A stretch of DNA of 22,852 bases from DATLCI01 sp035526435 (GCA_035526435.1 DATLCI010000163.1:1-22852), one strand, 5' to 3'; shown: positions 6,867-14,992, counted from the first letter of the stretch. Notes: generated by a model not told the origin, from the sequence alone. Made by a program: numbers and translations.

Positions 6867-8021
6867 ATGCCTTCCACCCCGCAAGAACAGCTCTTCCCGG
6901 CCACCGATGAAGATACCGGCAAGCGGCTCGATCAGTTTCTCGTCAGCCACATCCCGGATGTCAGCCGCACCCGCGTACAGCAACTCATCGACCAGGAGCG
7001 CGTTCTCGTAGACGGCGAGCACGAGCGCGCCTCCTTCAAGCTCCGAGGCGGGGAGACGGTCACGGTCACGGGACCGGCGCAGCCTCCGCCGCTGAGAGCC
7101 AAGCCGGAAAATATCCCTCTCGACGTCGTCTATGAAGATGATTCCCTCGCGGTGGTCAACAAGCCTGCGGGCATGATGGTCCACGCCGGCGCCGGACAAT
7201 CAGCCGACGAGGAGGATGATCACGACCCGCGTACTCACGGGACCCTCGTCAATGCCTTGCTCTATCGCTTCAAGAAGCTCTCCGGAGAAGGCGGAGAACT
7301 GCGCCCGGGGATCGTCCACCGCTTGGATAAGGACACCAGCGGCCTGATCGTCGTAGCCAAGTCTGATTCCGCCCATCGCAGATTGGCTGAACAGTTTTCC
7401 AGCCGCCAGGTTCGTAAGACTTACACCGCGCTCGTTCATGGCTGGCCCAAGGCGGCCACCGGCACCGTGAGCCTCGCCATCGGCCGCGACAAGTCCCGCC
7501 GTAATCGCATGTCCGTGAAAGGCAACCAAGGACGCGATGCGGTGTCGCACTACAAAGTTTTGGAACAGCTCAACACCGCCTTCGGAAAATTTGCCCTGCT
7601 CGATGTCACCATTGAGACCGGGCGCACCCACCAGATCCGCGTACACCTCGCATCGCTCGGGCATCCCATTGTTGGCGACACGCTCTATGGTGCGCCCACG
7701 CAACTTACGCCGCTAAGCAGCGCCTACTATCGCGCCAAACCCGTGCACACCAAGGCCACCCGCGATCGCATGGTAAGTGAATTAGCCCGCAAGCTGACCG
7801 AAGAAGCCTCCGGCGACGTCAAGCAGACCAAAGCAAAAAAAACGGGCAAACTGCCGGCAGCCGCGGTGGCCTTGGAACCGATTGCCCTCGATCGGAACTT
7901 CCTTCATGCCCGCGCCCTGGAGTTCACTCATCCGAAGTCAGCAAAAACCCTTAGCTTCAGCAGCGGATTACCCCAGGAGCTGGACGGCTTTTTGACTCGA
8001 TTGCGGCATCTAAGCCCGTAA
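6867..8021 (+). CDS. RluD-type 23S rRNA pseudouridine synthase
   Basis: RluA/RluD-family synthases isomerise uridine to pseudouridine in 23S rRNA. The protein has an N-terminal S4 RNA-binding domain (about residues 18-70). The catalytic motif is HRLDKDTSG with D154. A C-terminal part contains GRTHQIRVHLASLGHPIVGDTLYG. At 384 aa it is longer than the usual 320 or so. There is an acidic insertion (about residues 111-124), and a Lys-rich insertion of about 50 residues between DTLYGA and the conserved 'LHARALEFTHP' segment. ATG 6867 is chosen; an in-frame GTG at 6864 would add one residue. TACAAT at 6853-6858 is -10-like. An RluD-type subfamily is likely, but the target uridines cannot be assigned, so no symbol is given. 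Confidence 0.92.
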   Translation: MPSTPQEQLFPATDEDTGKRLDQFLVSHIPDVSRTRVQQLIDQERVLVDGEHERASFKLRGGETVTVTGPAQPPPLRAKPENIPLDVVYEDDSLAVVNKPAGMMVHAGAGQSADEEDDHDPRTHGTLVNALLYRFKKLSGEGGELRPGIVHRLDKDTSGLIVVAKSDSAHRRLAEQFSSRQVRKTYTALVHGWPKAATGTVSLAIGRDKSRRNRMSVKGNQGRDAVSHYKVLEQLNTAFGKFALLDVTIETGRTHQIRVHLASLGHPIVGDTLYGAPTQLTPLSSAYYRAKPVHTKATRDRMVSELARKLTEEASGDVKQTKAKKTGKLPAAAVALEPIALDRNFLHARALEFTHPKSAKTLSFSSGLPQELDGFLTRLRHLSP

Positions 8022-8027
8022 GCCATC

Positions 8028-8033
8028 TATAAT
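8028..8033 (+). promoter_or_regulatory. Possible -10 element (TATAAT) of the first VWA gene
   Basis: A consensus TATAAT overlaps the first candidate ATG (8032) of the downstream gene. No good -35 lies 16-18 nt upstream. If the element is used, transcription would begin near 8040, and translation would have to start at the second ATG (8044) on a nearly leaderless mRNA. Confidence 0.35.
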
Positions 8034-9216
8034 GTTTTTTCGCATGAACAAGTCCCTTATATCGCTGTGTCTTTTTGGCGCGACCCTGTCCTGCGTCGCC
8101 CAGACCGCCTCCGGTGGCTCTTCCGCTCCCGAACAGAATGCGCTGCCGTCCGCGCCTTCCGCTGCCATTGCTCCCAAGGCGGCTCCCGCGCCTCCGCCTC
8201 AGGAACCGAAGCCCTCCGAGACCAAAGCGGCCCCTGCCAAGCCCGTTCTGGAATCTCTCGATAAGAAAAAACCGCAGCCCGTCGCCCCGCTCGACCTACC
8301 CAGTGACGCCTCACTGCCGCAGCGCCCGCCGCAGCCCCAGGCGCCGGCCAAGACCGATACCGCGGCACCGGAAGAAGACCTCACTACCTTCGTCAAACGC
8401 GTGGAAGAGGTCAACGTCATCTTCACTGTCACCGACAAGCGTGGCCGTTTTATCAAGGACCTGCGTAAAGAAGACTTCGCTGTACTCGATGACAACCGTC
8501 CTGCCGAGGCCGTTCGCAACTTCTCCGCTGAAAGCAACTTGCCCCTCCGCGTGGGCCTGCTGGTCGACGCCAGCAATTCCATCCGTACTCAATTCAAGTT
8601 CGAGCAGGAAGCCGCGATTGAGTTCTTGAACCAGATCATCCGCCCCAAGATCGACCGCGCTTTGGTCGTGGGCTTTGACTCCACCGTCGAGATCGAACAG
8701 GACTTCACCAATGACACTGAAGCTCTGTCTAAAGGCATCCGCATGCTTCGTCCCGGCGGCGGCACCGCTCTCTTTGACGCCATCTACCGCGTTTGCAAAG
8801 AGCGACTACTCAATACCCGCGATACGCAGACCGTCCGCCGTGCCATCATTTTGCTCTCAGACGGCGATGACAACCAAAGCCGCGTGACTCGCGAGGAAGC
8901 CATTGAAATGGCCCAGCGCGCGGGCGTGATCATTTACACCATCGGCACCAGTCTCTCGCCGGACAAAGGCCGCGGCGACAAGGTGCTCGAGCGCATTGCC
9001 GAAACCACTGGCGGACGCGCTTTCTTCCCCTTCAAGATCCAGGACGTCGCCAATGCTTTTTCCGATATTCAGGACGAGCTTCGCAGTCAATACGTCCTTG
9101 CCTACAAACCCGCGGACTTCCTCGCCGACGGCCGTTATCGCTCCATCGACATCAATACCCCCAACAAGAAACTGAAGGTCCGTGCCCGCAAGGGCTACTA
9201 CGCCCCCCGCAAGTAA
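8032..9216 (+). CDS. Secreted VWFA-related acidobacterial protein (VWA-1)
   Basis: This is an exported protein with a von Willebrand factor A domain of the 'VWFA-related Acidobacterial domain' type (TIGR03436-like). Order: signal peptide (about residues 5-24, ending SCVAQ), a Pro/Ala-rich linker (about 25-118), a beta-rich region (VNVIFTVTDKRGRF...KEDFAVLDD), the VWA fold, and a conserved end (RSQYVLAYKP...KVRARKGYYAPRK). The metal-ion-dependent adhesion site is intact: DASNS, the Thr in GGTALFDAIY, and the Asp in SDGDDN. The role is unknown; VWA domains bind protein ligands through the metal. The nearer start at 8044 gives a tidy signal peptide and fits the TATAAT; 8032 is the longest option. 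It starts just after the rluD-like gene but probably has its own promoter. Confidence 0.9.
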   Translation: MFFRMNKSLISLCLFGATLSCVAQTASGGSSAPEQNALPSAPSAAIAPKAAPAPPPQEPKPSETKAAPAKPVLESLDKKKPQPVAPLDLPSDASLPQRPPQPQAPAKTDTAAPEEDLTTFVKRVEEVNVIFTVTDKRGRFIKDLRKEDFAVLDDNRPAEAVRNFSAESNLPLRVGLLVDASNSIRTQFKFEQEAAIEFLNQIIRPKIDRALVVGFDSTVEIEQDFTNDTEALSKGIRMLRPGGGTALFDAIYRVCKERLLNTRDTQTVRRAIILLSDGDDNQSRVTREEAIEMAQRAGVIIYTIGTSLSPDKGRGDKVLERIAETTGGRAFFPFKIQDVANAFSDIQDELRSQYVLAYKPADFLADGRYRSIDINTPNKKLKVRARKGYYAPRK

Positions 9217-9361
9217 TCGCCTCGGCCGGATTTCTGCCCGTACCCGCGAAAATCGGGATGAAAATTGCCCGAAAGACGCTACAATCTCCGCTATTCTGCC
9301 GCGCCGTCACTTCGTCGATTCGTGAGGCAGGCTACGTACAAGTCCCGGAGGAGTTGCGCGC

Positions 9362-10231
9362 ATGCCTTGTGATCTGGACATCCTGCGAGAGTTGATGCTC
9401 TTTGAATTCCTTGAAGAAACTGACCTGCAACAACTCTCTTCCGTGATCGAGACCGTCGCACTCAAGGATGGCGAAGTCCTCTTCGAAAGTGGAGACCCGG
9501 GCGACTCTCTTTTCGTGGTGCAAAGCGGAGAGATGGAGATCTTCACCACTGACACCGCCGGCCAGAGGATCGTCCTCGCTAACCCCACTCGCGATGACAT
9601 CTTCGGCGAACTGGCGCTGCTCGATTCCGGCCCTCGCTCCGCCACCGCCAAAGCAAAAGAAGACACCATGCTGCTGGTGCTCGACCGTGAACACCTTCTC
9701 TTCTTGATTCGGAAGCGGCCGGAAGCAGCCTTAAAGATGTTGGCCGGCGTGGGCGCCATGACTCGCAAGGCGGACGAATTATTGCGCACTCGCGTTGCCC
9801 GGAATGCCAATGAAGTGATTGAGATCCGTTCAACCACGTTGACCAAGGTGGCCGATCTCATCGCTGAGTTCAGCGGCAGCATGCCGTTTCTCATGGTCAA
9901 TGGGCTGTGGTTCGCGGTCTGGATCGTGATCAACACCCTGCCTATGGGTCTCCCTCAATTTGATCCATACCCCTTTGGGCTGCTAACCATGATCGTCTCT
10001 TTGGAAGCGATCTTCCTCTCCTGCTTCGTGCTCATCAGCCAGAATCGCCAGGCCGAGAAAGATCACCTGCGTTCTGACATTGAATACGACGTCAACATCA
10101 AGGCAGAGTTGGAGATCCAGCATCTCCACGAGAAGAGTGACCGCATGAATGAGAACCTGCTGGCCCGGCTGGACAGGATGGAAAAGCTTCTCGCCGGACG
10201 CAATCCGCAATCGAGTTCCGCCGCCAACTAG
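9362..10231 (+). CDS. Cyclic nucleotide-binding domain / DUF1003 membrane protein
   Basis: The N-terminal part (about residues 8-125) is a Crp/PKA-type cyclic-nucleotide-binding domain. Its phosphate-binding cassette, FGELALLDSGPRSATAKA (81-98), is essentially canonical, with Glu 83 and Arg 92, so cAMP or cGMP binding is plausible. There is no helix-turn-helix. Instead, residues about 150-260 match DUF1003: two membrane segments (about 174-193 and 205-226) followed by the conserved 'ISQNRQAEKDHLRSDIEYDVNIKAELEI' helix. The end (about 240-280) is a charged amphipathic helix. The protein probably senses a nucleotide on the cytoplasmic side of the membrane; its output is unknown. GGAGGAG eight nt upstream fixes the ATG at 9362. 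It converges on VWA-2 with only 3 nt between stop codons. Confidence 0.87.
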   Translation: MPCDLDILRELMLFEFLEETDLQQLSSVIETVALKDGEVLFESGDPGDSLFVVQSGEMEIFTTDTAGQRIVLANPTRDDIFGELALLDSGPRSATAKAKEDTMLLVLDREHLLFLIRKRPEAALKMLAGVGAMTRKADELLRTRVARNANEVIEIRSTTLTKVADLIAEFSGSMPFLMVNGLWFAVWIVINTLPMGLPQFDPYPFGLLTMIVSLEAIFLSCFVLISQNRQAEKDHLRSDIEYDVNIKAELEIQHLHEKSDRMNENLLARLDRMEKLLAGRNPQSSSAAN

Positions 10232-10234
10232 GGG

Positions 10235-11275
10235 TTAATCTTTGACCGCGTAATATCCTTTGCGCGCCTGGATCTTGGCGTCTTTCGCTTTGATCTCGAT
10301 CTTGCGGTAGGTGCCGTCATGCTTCGCATTGGTCGGCGTGTAACCCACGCTGTATTGGCTGCGTAGTTCGTTGCTGATCTGGTCAAAGGCCTCTTTGAGT
10401 TTCTTCTGGTTGTTGCCCACGTCGATCACCCGGCCACCGGTCTCTTCTGCGATCCGTTTCACGTTACCCGCGCCGCTGTAACCGCCTTGACCGTAAAAAC
10501 CGTTATCGGCAATGAGCAACACGTAACAGATCGCATCCGCCTTTTGCGCCGCTTCAATCGCTTCTTGGATCTTCACCCGGCTGCCAAAGTCTTCGCCGTC
10601 CGTCAGGATGATCATCGCCTTGCGGCCTACTTCGCGCGAAAGCTTTTCGCGTCCCGCCAGATAGATGGCGTCATACAGCGCCGTGGTACGCGGATTGCTG
10701 TTCGGAATGGGACCGCCGCCCAGTCCGGGGACTCCGCCTCCGCCGCCTCCGGTATTGATGCGCACCCGCTCAAAGCCCCGCCGCAACTCGCGCGCGGACG
10801 ATGTGAAGTCCTGCACCAGCTCTACATTCACGTCAAAGTTCATCAGGAAGGCCATGTCCTTTTCCCGGATCACGGCCGCCAGGAATTCCGACCCCACCTG
10901 CTGCTCCATCGGCAGCACCCGCTCCTGGCTTCCACTCGTATCGATCAGCAGCCCCAAGGTCAACGGTAGGTTCGTTTCTGCGGCAAAATATTTAATCGTC
11001 TGCTTCTGACCATCTTCAAAAACTTCAAAGTCTTCTTTCTTTAGGTTCGGCAGTAGTCCGCCCCTGCGGTCTTTGGCGTTGAAGAACAGATTGACGACGT
11101 TGACATCGACCTTGAAGGTCTGCTCGGCAGACTGCTTCTCCGGTATTTGCGCTGTCGGCGTCTGAGCTCCACCCAGCGCGGACAAAATAACGACGAGCGC
11201 GCTCGTCCGCACGGCGCCCCAGCGATTGCAGTCAGTTAGCATGGTCACTTTCTTATTTCTGGTAATCTTACTCAT
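10235..11275 (-). CDS. Secreted VWFA-related acidobacterial protein (VWA-2)
   Basis: A paralogue of VWA-1 with signal peptide (AVRTSALVVILSALGGAQ), no long Pro-rich linker, the NLFFNAKDRRGGLLPNLKKEDFEVFED beta region, VWA domain, and the same family ending (RSQYSVGYTPT...KIQARKGYYAVKD). The metal site is complete: DTSGS, the Thr in TTALYDAIY, and the Asp in TDGED. A Gly/Pro-rich insertion (with GGGGGG and GLGGGPIP) sits just before the MIDAS Thr. The first Met at 11275 and an internal Met at 11242 are both possible; the second gives a shorter, more standard signal peptide n-region, and neither has a strong ribosome-binding site. It is divergent from VWA-3, with 55 nt between the longest starts. 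Confidence 0.9.
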   Translation of the reverse strand: MSKITRNKKVTMLTDCNRWGAVRTSALVVILSALGGAQTPTAQIPEKQSAEQTFKVDVNVVNLFFNAKDRRGGLLPNLKKEDFEVFEDGQKQTIKYFAAETNLPLTLGLLIDTSGSQERVLPMEQQVGSEFLAAVIREKDMAFLMNFDVNVELVQDFTSSARELRRGFERVRINTGGGGGGVPGLGGGPIPNSNPRTTALYDAIYLAGREKLSREVGRKAMIILTDGEDFGSRVKIQEAIEAAQKADAICYVLLIADNGFYGQGGYSGAGNVKRIAEETGGRVIDVGNNQKKLKEAFDQISNELRSQYSVGYTPTNAKHDGTYRKIEIKAKDAKIQARKGYYAVKD

Positions 11276-11330
11276 ATATTAGACGCGGCAATCATCTAAT
11301 CCGATACATACCTGTTTAAAGGTCGTTCTG

Positions 11331-12593
11331 ATGACCAAGTTGCGCGGAAATGTGTTTTTTGTCCTTTTTATTGTCTTTATTGTCCTGACCGGGATCGCTG
11401 GGCTTGCCGCCCAGTCCCCACAAGAGCCACAGAAGGTTCCAGACGCTCCCAGCGCCACCCGCCCCGCCCCCACCACGCCCTTCCCCACCGGCACCAAGCC
11501 TGCGCCGGTCCCTCAGCCCGAACGCCCCGCAGAGCCCGCGTCAACCGACCAGCAGACCGTCCCCCCAGCTAACACTTCCCAGCTGCCGCGCGTCACCCGC
11601 ACCCCCGGCCAGGACTCTCGTGACGATTTCACCCTCACCACCAGCGTCAACTTCGTGACTGTTCCTGTTACCGTCAAAGACGCGGATGGACGCCTGGTCG
11701 ATGGCCTGGTGCGTAACGATTTCGCCGTGTACGAAGATGGTGAGCCGCAGAACCTGCGCCTATTCACCTCTGACCCCTTCCCCCTGTCGGTAGCCTTGGT
11801 CATCGACCAGGGAATGTCGGCCACGGCCATGAATAGGGTGAACGAAACCTTTCAGGGAATGTTGGGCGCCTTCAGTCAGTTTGATGAAGTCGGGGTCTAC
11901 GCCTATGACAACAATGTCCGCCAGATCGCCGATTTTCAGGGCGCCGGCGATCCGCTTCTTTCTTCCTTGCGACGCACTAAGCGCCCCGGTCGCCAAGGCG
12001 GGGTGCCGGTAGTCGGCGGCCCCATGAATAGCGGCCCCACTATTAACGGACGTCCGGCAGACCCCGGTGCCCGCACCGTGAACACACCCGTTCGTGAGAC
12101 CCATGCCCTGAACGACGCTATCCTCCGGGCCGCCCAGGACCTCAGTAAGCGCGAAAAAGCCCGCCGCCGCATCATCTTCCTTATCAGCGACGGCCAGGAG
12201 CTCGACTCCAGCGCCAGCTACTCCGAAGTCCTCAAGGTCTTGCTCTCGAACGAGATCATCGTTTATTCCATTGGCGTAGACTCGGCCGCCATCCCTGGAC
12301 TAGAAAAACTAGGACGCATCCGCGTACCCCGCCAGGGCACCAATAATCTTCTGCCCAAGTACGTCTCCGCCACCGGGGGCGAGCATTTCGCTGAGTTCAC
12401 CCGCGCTTCGATCGAGGCCGCCTATGCCCGCCTCACCGAAGTTGCCCGCAACCAATACACCCTGGGCTACACCACCCGTGGGACCGTGGCCAGTACTTAC
12501 CGCACCATCGAAGTCAGGGTAAAACGGCCCGGACTCAAGGTCTATGCGCGCGACGGTTACTATCCGCTGCCCCGCCGTCCTTCCCCCCAATAA
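11331..12593 (+). CDS. Secreted VWFA-related acidobacterial protein (VWA-3), degenerate MIDAS
   Basis: The third paralogue. It has a strongly hydrophobic signal peptide (FFVLFIVFIVLTGIAGLAAQ), a Pro/Ala/Thr-rich linker (about residues 30-98), the 'VNFVTVPVTVKDADGRLVDGLVRNDFAVYEDG' beta region, a VWA-like domain, and the family ending (RNQYTLGYTTRG...KVYARDGYYPLP). The first metal-site motif is DQGMS rather than DxSxS, so one Ser ligand is replaced by Gly; metal binding may be weakened or lost. As in VWA-2, a Gly/Pro-rich insertion precedes the second metal-site loop (ETHALNDAI). The later SDGQELDSS motif is retained. ATG 11331 is chosen because it starts the signal peptide directly. It is probably exported; partners are unknown. 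Confidence 0.9.
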   Translation: MTKLRGNVFFVLFIVFIVLTGIAGLAAQSPQEPQKVPDAPSATRPAPTTPFPTGTKPAPVPQPERPAEPASTDQQTVPPANTSQLPRVTRTPGQDSRDDFTLTTSVNFVTVPVTVKDADGRLVDGLVRNDFAVYEDGEPQNLRLFTSDPFPLSVALVIDQGMSATAMNRVNETFQGMLGAFSQFDEVGVYAYDNNVRQIADFQGAGDPLLSSLRRTKRPGRQGGVPVVGGPMNSGPTINGRPADPGARTVNTPVRETHALNDAILRAAQDLSKREKARRRIIFLISDGQELDSSASYSEVLKVLLSNEIIVYSIGVDSAAIPGLEKLGRIRVPRQGTNNLLPKYVSATGGEHFAEFTRASIEAAYARLTEVARNQYTLGYTTRGTVASTYRTIEVRVKRPGLKVYARDGYYPLPRRPSPQ

Positions 12594-12676
12594 GACTTAG
12601 GTAATGTCTCAAAGTGGAAATTCGCGTTACGGGAACAATCTCTTTGGTTACAATGAAATAGCAATTACCGCGCTTG

Positions 12677-12685
12677 TGATATAAA
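12677..12685 (+). promoter_or_regulatory. Possible extended -10 promoter of mglA
   Basis: TGaTATAAA forms an extended -10 element, with TG one base upstream of TATAAA. No convincing -35 is seen. Transcription would start near 12692, giving an 88-nt leader before the TTG start of the MglA gene. The rest of the 186-nt gap after VWA-3 shows no terminator or other recognisable element. Confidence 0.35.
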
Positions 12686-12779
12686 TCCATAAGAAGCAAA
12701 GTTTTGTGATTCGGAATCCCCTTTGCGCGAAGCCGCGCCCGCTTGGGCCTGTTTCCCGGCAAACCGATCGAGGAAGACG

Positions 12780-13364
12780 TTGAGTTTCATCAATTTCGCG
12801 GCCCGCGAGATCAATTGCAAGATTGTCTACTATGGCGCTGGTTTGGGCGGTAAAACCACCAACCTCCAGGTCATTTTCGACAAGACCGGCGACAAGCAAA
12901 AAGGGAAGATGATCTCGCTTGCCACCGAGACGGATCGAACTCTCTTCTTTGACTTCCTCCCCTTGGACCTCGGTACCGTCCGCGGCTTCAAGACGCGTTT
13001 CCATCTCTACACCGTTCCCGGACAGGTCTTCTACGATGCCAGCCGCAAACTCATTTTGCGTGGAGTGGATGGTGTCGTCTTCGTCGCCGACTCGCAGGAA
13101 GAGCGCATGGACGCCAATCTCGAAGCCCTCGACAACCTCCAGGACAACCTGAAAGAACACAATTACGATCTGGCCAAGATCCCTTACGTTTTGCAGTTGA
13201 ACAAGCGCGACCTGCCCAATGTCCTGCCGGTGGAGTCGCTCAGGAAAGAATTACTAAAGAAAAACGAGCCCGTCTTCGAGGCGGTAGCTTTTAACGGTAC
13301 CGGCGTTTTTGAGACCTTGAAAGAAGTCGCCCGCCAAGTCTTAGTCGAGCTTAAAAAAGGCTAG
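12780..13364 (+). CDS. mglA: MglA-type Ras-like small GTPase
   Basis: MglA is a cytosolic switch GTPase that sets cell polarity and controls type IV pili and gliding in Myxococcus. The P-loop GAGLGGKTT (19-27), TVPGQVFYDASR (78-89) with the family's variant of the DxxG region, and NKRD (141-144) are all present. The TTG at 12780 is chosen as the start: the family nearly always begins MSFIN(Y/F)AxREINCKIVYYG, and GAGGA (12770-12774) lies five nt upstream. An upstream in-frame ATG at 12723 would add 19 residues not expected in the family. No mglB (Roadblock GAP) gene is seen in the window. pilT lies about 8 kb away. The product could serve polarity or motility, but MglA homologues also occur in non-motile bacteria. 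Confidence 0.92.
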   Translation: MSFINFAAREINCKIVYYGAGLGGKTTNLQVIFDKTGDKQKGKMISLATETDRTLFFDFLPLDLGTVRGFKTRFHLYTVPGQVFYDASRKLILRGVDGVVFVADSQEERMDANLEALDNLQDNLKEHNYDLAKIPYVLQLNKRDLPNVLPVESLRKELLKKNEPVFEAVAFNGTGVFETLKEVARQVLVELKKG

Positions 13365-13414
13365 GGCCACCGGAAACTCCCGGCAGCCCCATGGTTCTTC
13401 TCAACGATTCCGTG

Positions 13415-14821
13415 CTATTTGATCCGCGCGCTCCGCAGTATCTTGTCGTAGGTCGGATAAAGATTCTGGAAGTCGCTTTCCGGCGCGATGAAAACCAGGT
13501 AGATCACCTCTCCGTTCCGGTTCTTCGTCACTACCATCCAGTCTCGCTCCCGCTCCGGCCGGTTATTGCGGTCCATCAACGGTGAATTCCCCACCATCAT
13601 GATCGACTTCGCGGCCGCGCCATTTAACCGGAAGTCTTCATCGTTCCCCACCTGTTTCATGTCGGGATTCGACTGCCGCACCTGTTGCACCAATTGGTGC
13701 GCAGCATCGTCCAGCGAGCCATTCCCGTTACGCTGCTCCGCGTCAAAGCCACTGATGATCACGCCGTAGGCCACCGCATCTTGCGAGACTCCGCCTTTCG
13801 GCGCGATCGTCACCGTCGAACTCTGGTCGCCATACGCTTCCCAATTGGATGGATACTGGATCGTGTAGGCGTTGTGGTTCAGGCTTTTGAAAGTGCTGCT
13901 GGGGTTGATGTCGCCGTTGCGCGAGATCGTTCCCGTGCTGCCTGTGCCGCCTTGTTTCTGCCTCGCGGCAATCTCTTGCGCTGTGAGTCCCTTCATTCCG
14001 GAGACCCGGCCTTTGATGTTTTGGAATTCCGAGTTGTTCGACGAGGAGAATTGCCGGTTGCCCAGCGACGCGATCTCCTTCGACACCGCTTCCGCCCGGT
14101 TACCCGGATTCGGATGCGACTGGAAGAACTCCGACCCGCGCGACCCCGTTTCGCCTTCCAGCTTGCGGAAGAAAGTCACCATGCCTTGCGGGTTGTAGCC
14201 GGCGTCGTACAGGATGTCGGCGCCCACTAAGTCCGCTTCGCGCTCGGCGTCGCGCGAATATTTCATGAACAGCGACCCTACGCCAAAACCGATGCCGAGC
14301 TGTGCCAATTGTCCCGCCATCCCCCCTCCCATCCTGCCGCCCAGGATCGCCAGCGGTATCTGGGCGGCTGCCTGCTTGCTCGCCTGGTTCACGGAGTGAC
14401 GCATCACCACGTGCGAGATCTCATGCGCTATCACTCCCGCCAACTCACTCTCATTGCTGGCCGCCTGGATCGTTCCCAGATTGACGTAGATAGGACCGCC
14501 CGGCAGGGCGAACGCATTGATCTCTTTCTGGTTCACCACCTTGAACGTATAGGGATACTTCGTGCCCGGGGCCTTGGCCGCCAGTCGTTGTCCCAATCGC
14601 GAGACGTAACTGCTGATGGTGGAATCATTCACTAGCGGCAGTTGCTTCTCCACTTCGGCGGAATATTGCTGGCCCGCCTGGACCTCCTGCTCCACTGAGA
14701 AAAGGCTCCATCGCGGCTTCGCGTTGTAGCGCGCCTGTAGCGGCAGCGCCATCAGGCAGATTAGCGCGATTGCCACTGACCGCTGGACCATCTGTCTTAC
14801 ATTCATCGTCCGACCGTTCAT
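13415..14821 (-). CDS. Secreted M48-family metalloprotease with extra C-terminal domain
   Basis: A zinc metalloprotease of the M48 (Ste24/BepA-like) type, predicted to be exported and to act on envelope proteins. The start is the ATG at 14821: AAGGAG precedes it by seven nt and the sequence leads into a signal peptide (VAIALICLMALPLQA). The zinc motif HEISH is at about residues 133-137, and the third ligand Glu is in DAEREADLVGADIL (about 195). The protease domain ends near residue 255. After a Ser/Gly/Gln-rich linker, a separate domain (about 310-468) begins YTIQYPSNWEAYG and ends FQNLYPTYDKILRSARI, resembling the PsbP/Mog1-like fold in its pattern. That assignment is tentative. A CGGGC-TTGC-GCCCG hairpin lies in the leader just before the ribosome-binding site. 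It is convergent with mglA. Confidence 0.9.
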   Translation of the reverse strand: MNGRTMNVRQMVQRSVAIALICLMALPLQARYNAKPRWSLFSVEQEVQAGQQYSAEVEKQLPLVNDSTISSYVSRLGQRLAAKAPGTKYPYTFKVVNQKEINAFALPGGPIYVNLGTIQAASNESELAGVIAHEISHVVMRHSVNQASKQAAAQIPLAILGGRMGGGMAGQLAQLGIGFGVGSLFMKYSRDAEREADLVGADILYDAGYNPQGMVTFFRKLEGETGSRGSEFFQSHPNPGNRAEAVSKEIASLGNRQFSSSNNSEFQNIKGRVSGMKGLTAQEIAARQKQGGTGSTGTISRNGDINPSSTFKSLNHNAYTIQYPSNWEAYGDQSSTVTIAPKGGVSQDAVAYGVIISGFDAEQRNGNGSLDDAAHQLVQQVRQSNPDMKQVGNDEDFRLNGAAAKSIMMVGNSPLMDRNNRPERERDWMVVTKNRNGEVIYLVFIAPESDFQNLYPTYDKILRSARIK

Positions 14822-14938
14822 AGTGCGGCTCCTTGGCCCGGGCGCAAGCCCGATCCCATCACTGAGATTTAACCCTTGGTATAGGAGTTTAGATGCGGGG
14901 AGAAAGCCACCGCTGTTCACTTTTATCCGCAATGAGCC

Positions 14939-14972
14939 ATAAAAGGCAAAAGCGCCCGCGAACGGGCGCTTT
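14939..14972 (-). terminator. Rho-independent terminator of the Clp-type ATPase gene
   Basis: A perfect 10-bp stem, AAAGCGCCCG / CGGGCGCTTT (14949-14958 and 14963-14972), with a 4-nt loop. On the minus strand it is followed by TTTGCCTTTT. It lies 21 nt after the ATPase stop codon. Confidence 0.85.
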
Positions 14973-14992
14973 CAAGCAACAAGCTCTCGATC

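Noticed and set aside
9237..9270. CCCG...CGGG hairpin after VWA-1 as a terminator
   Set aside because: The stem is only 4 bp and no T-run follows.
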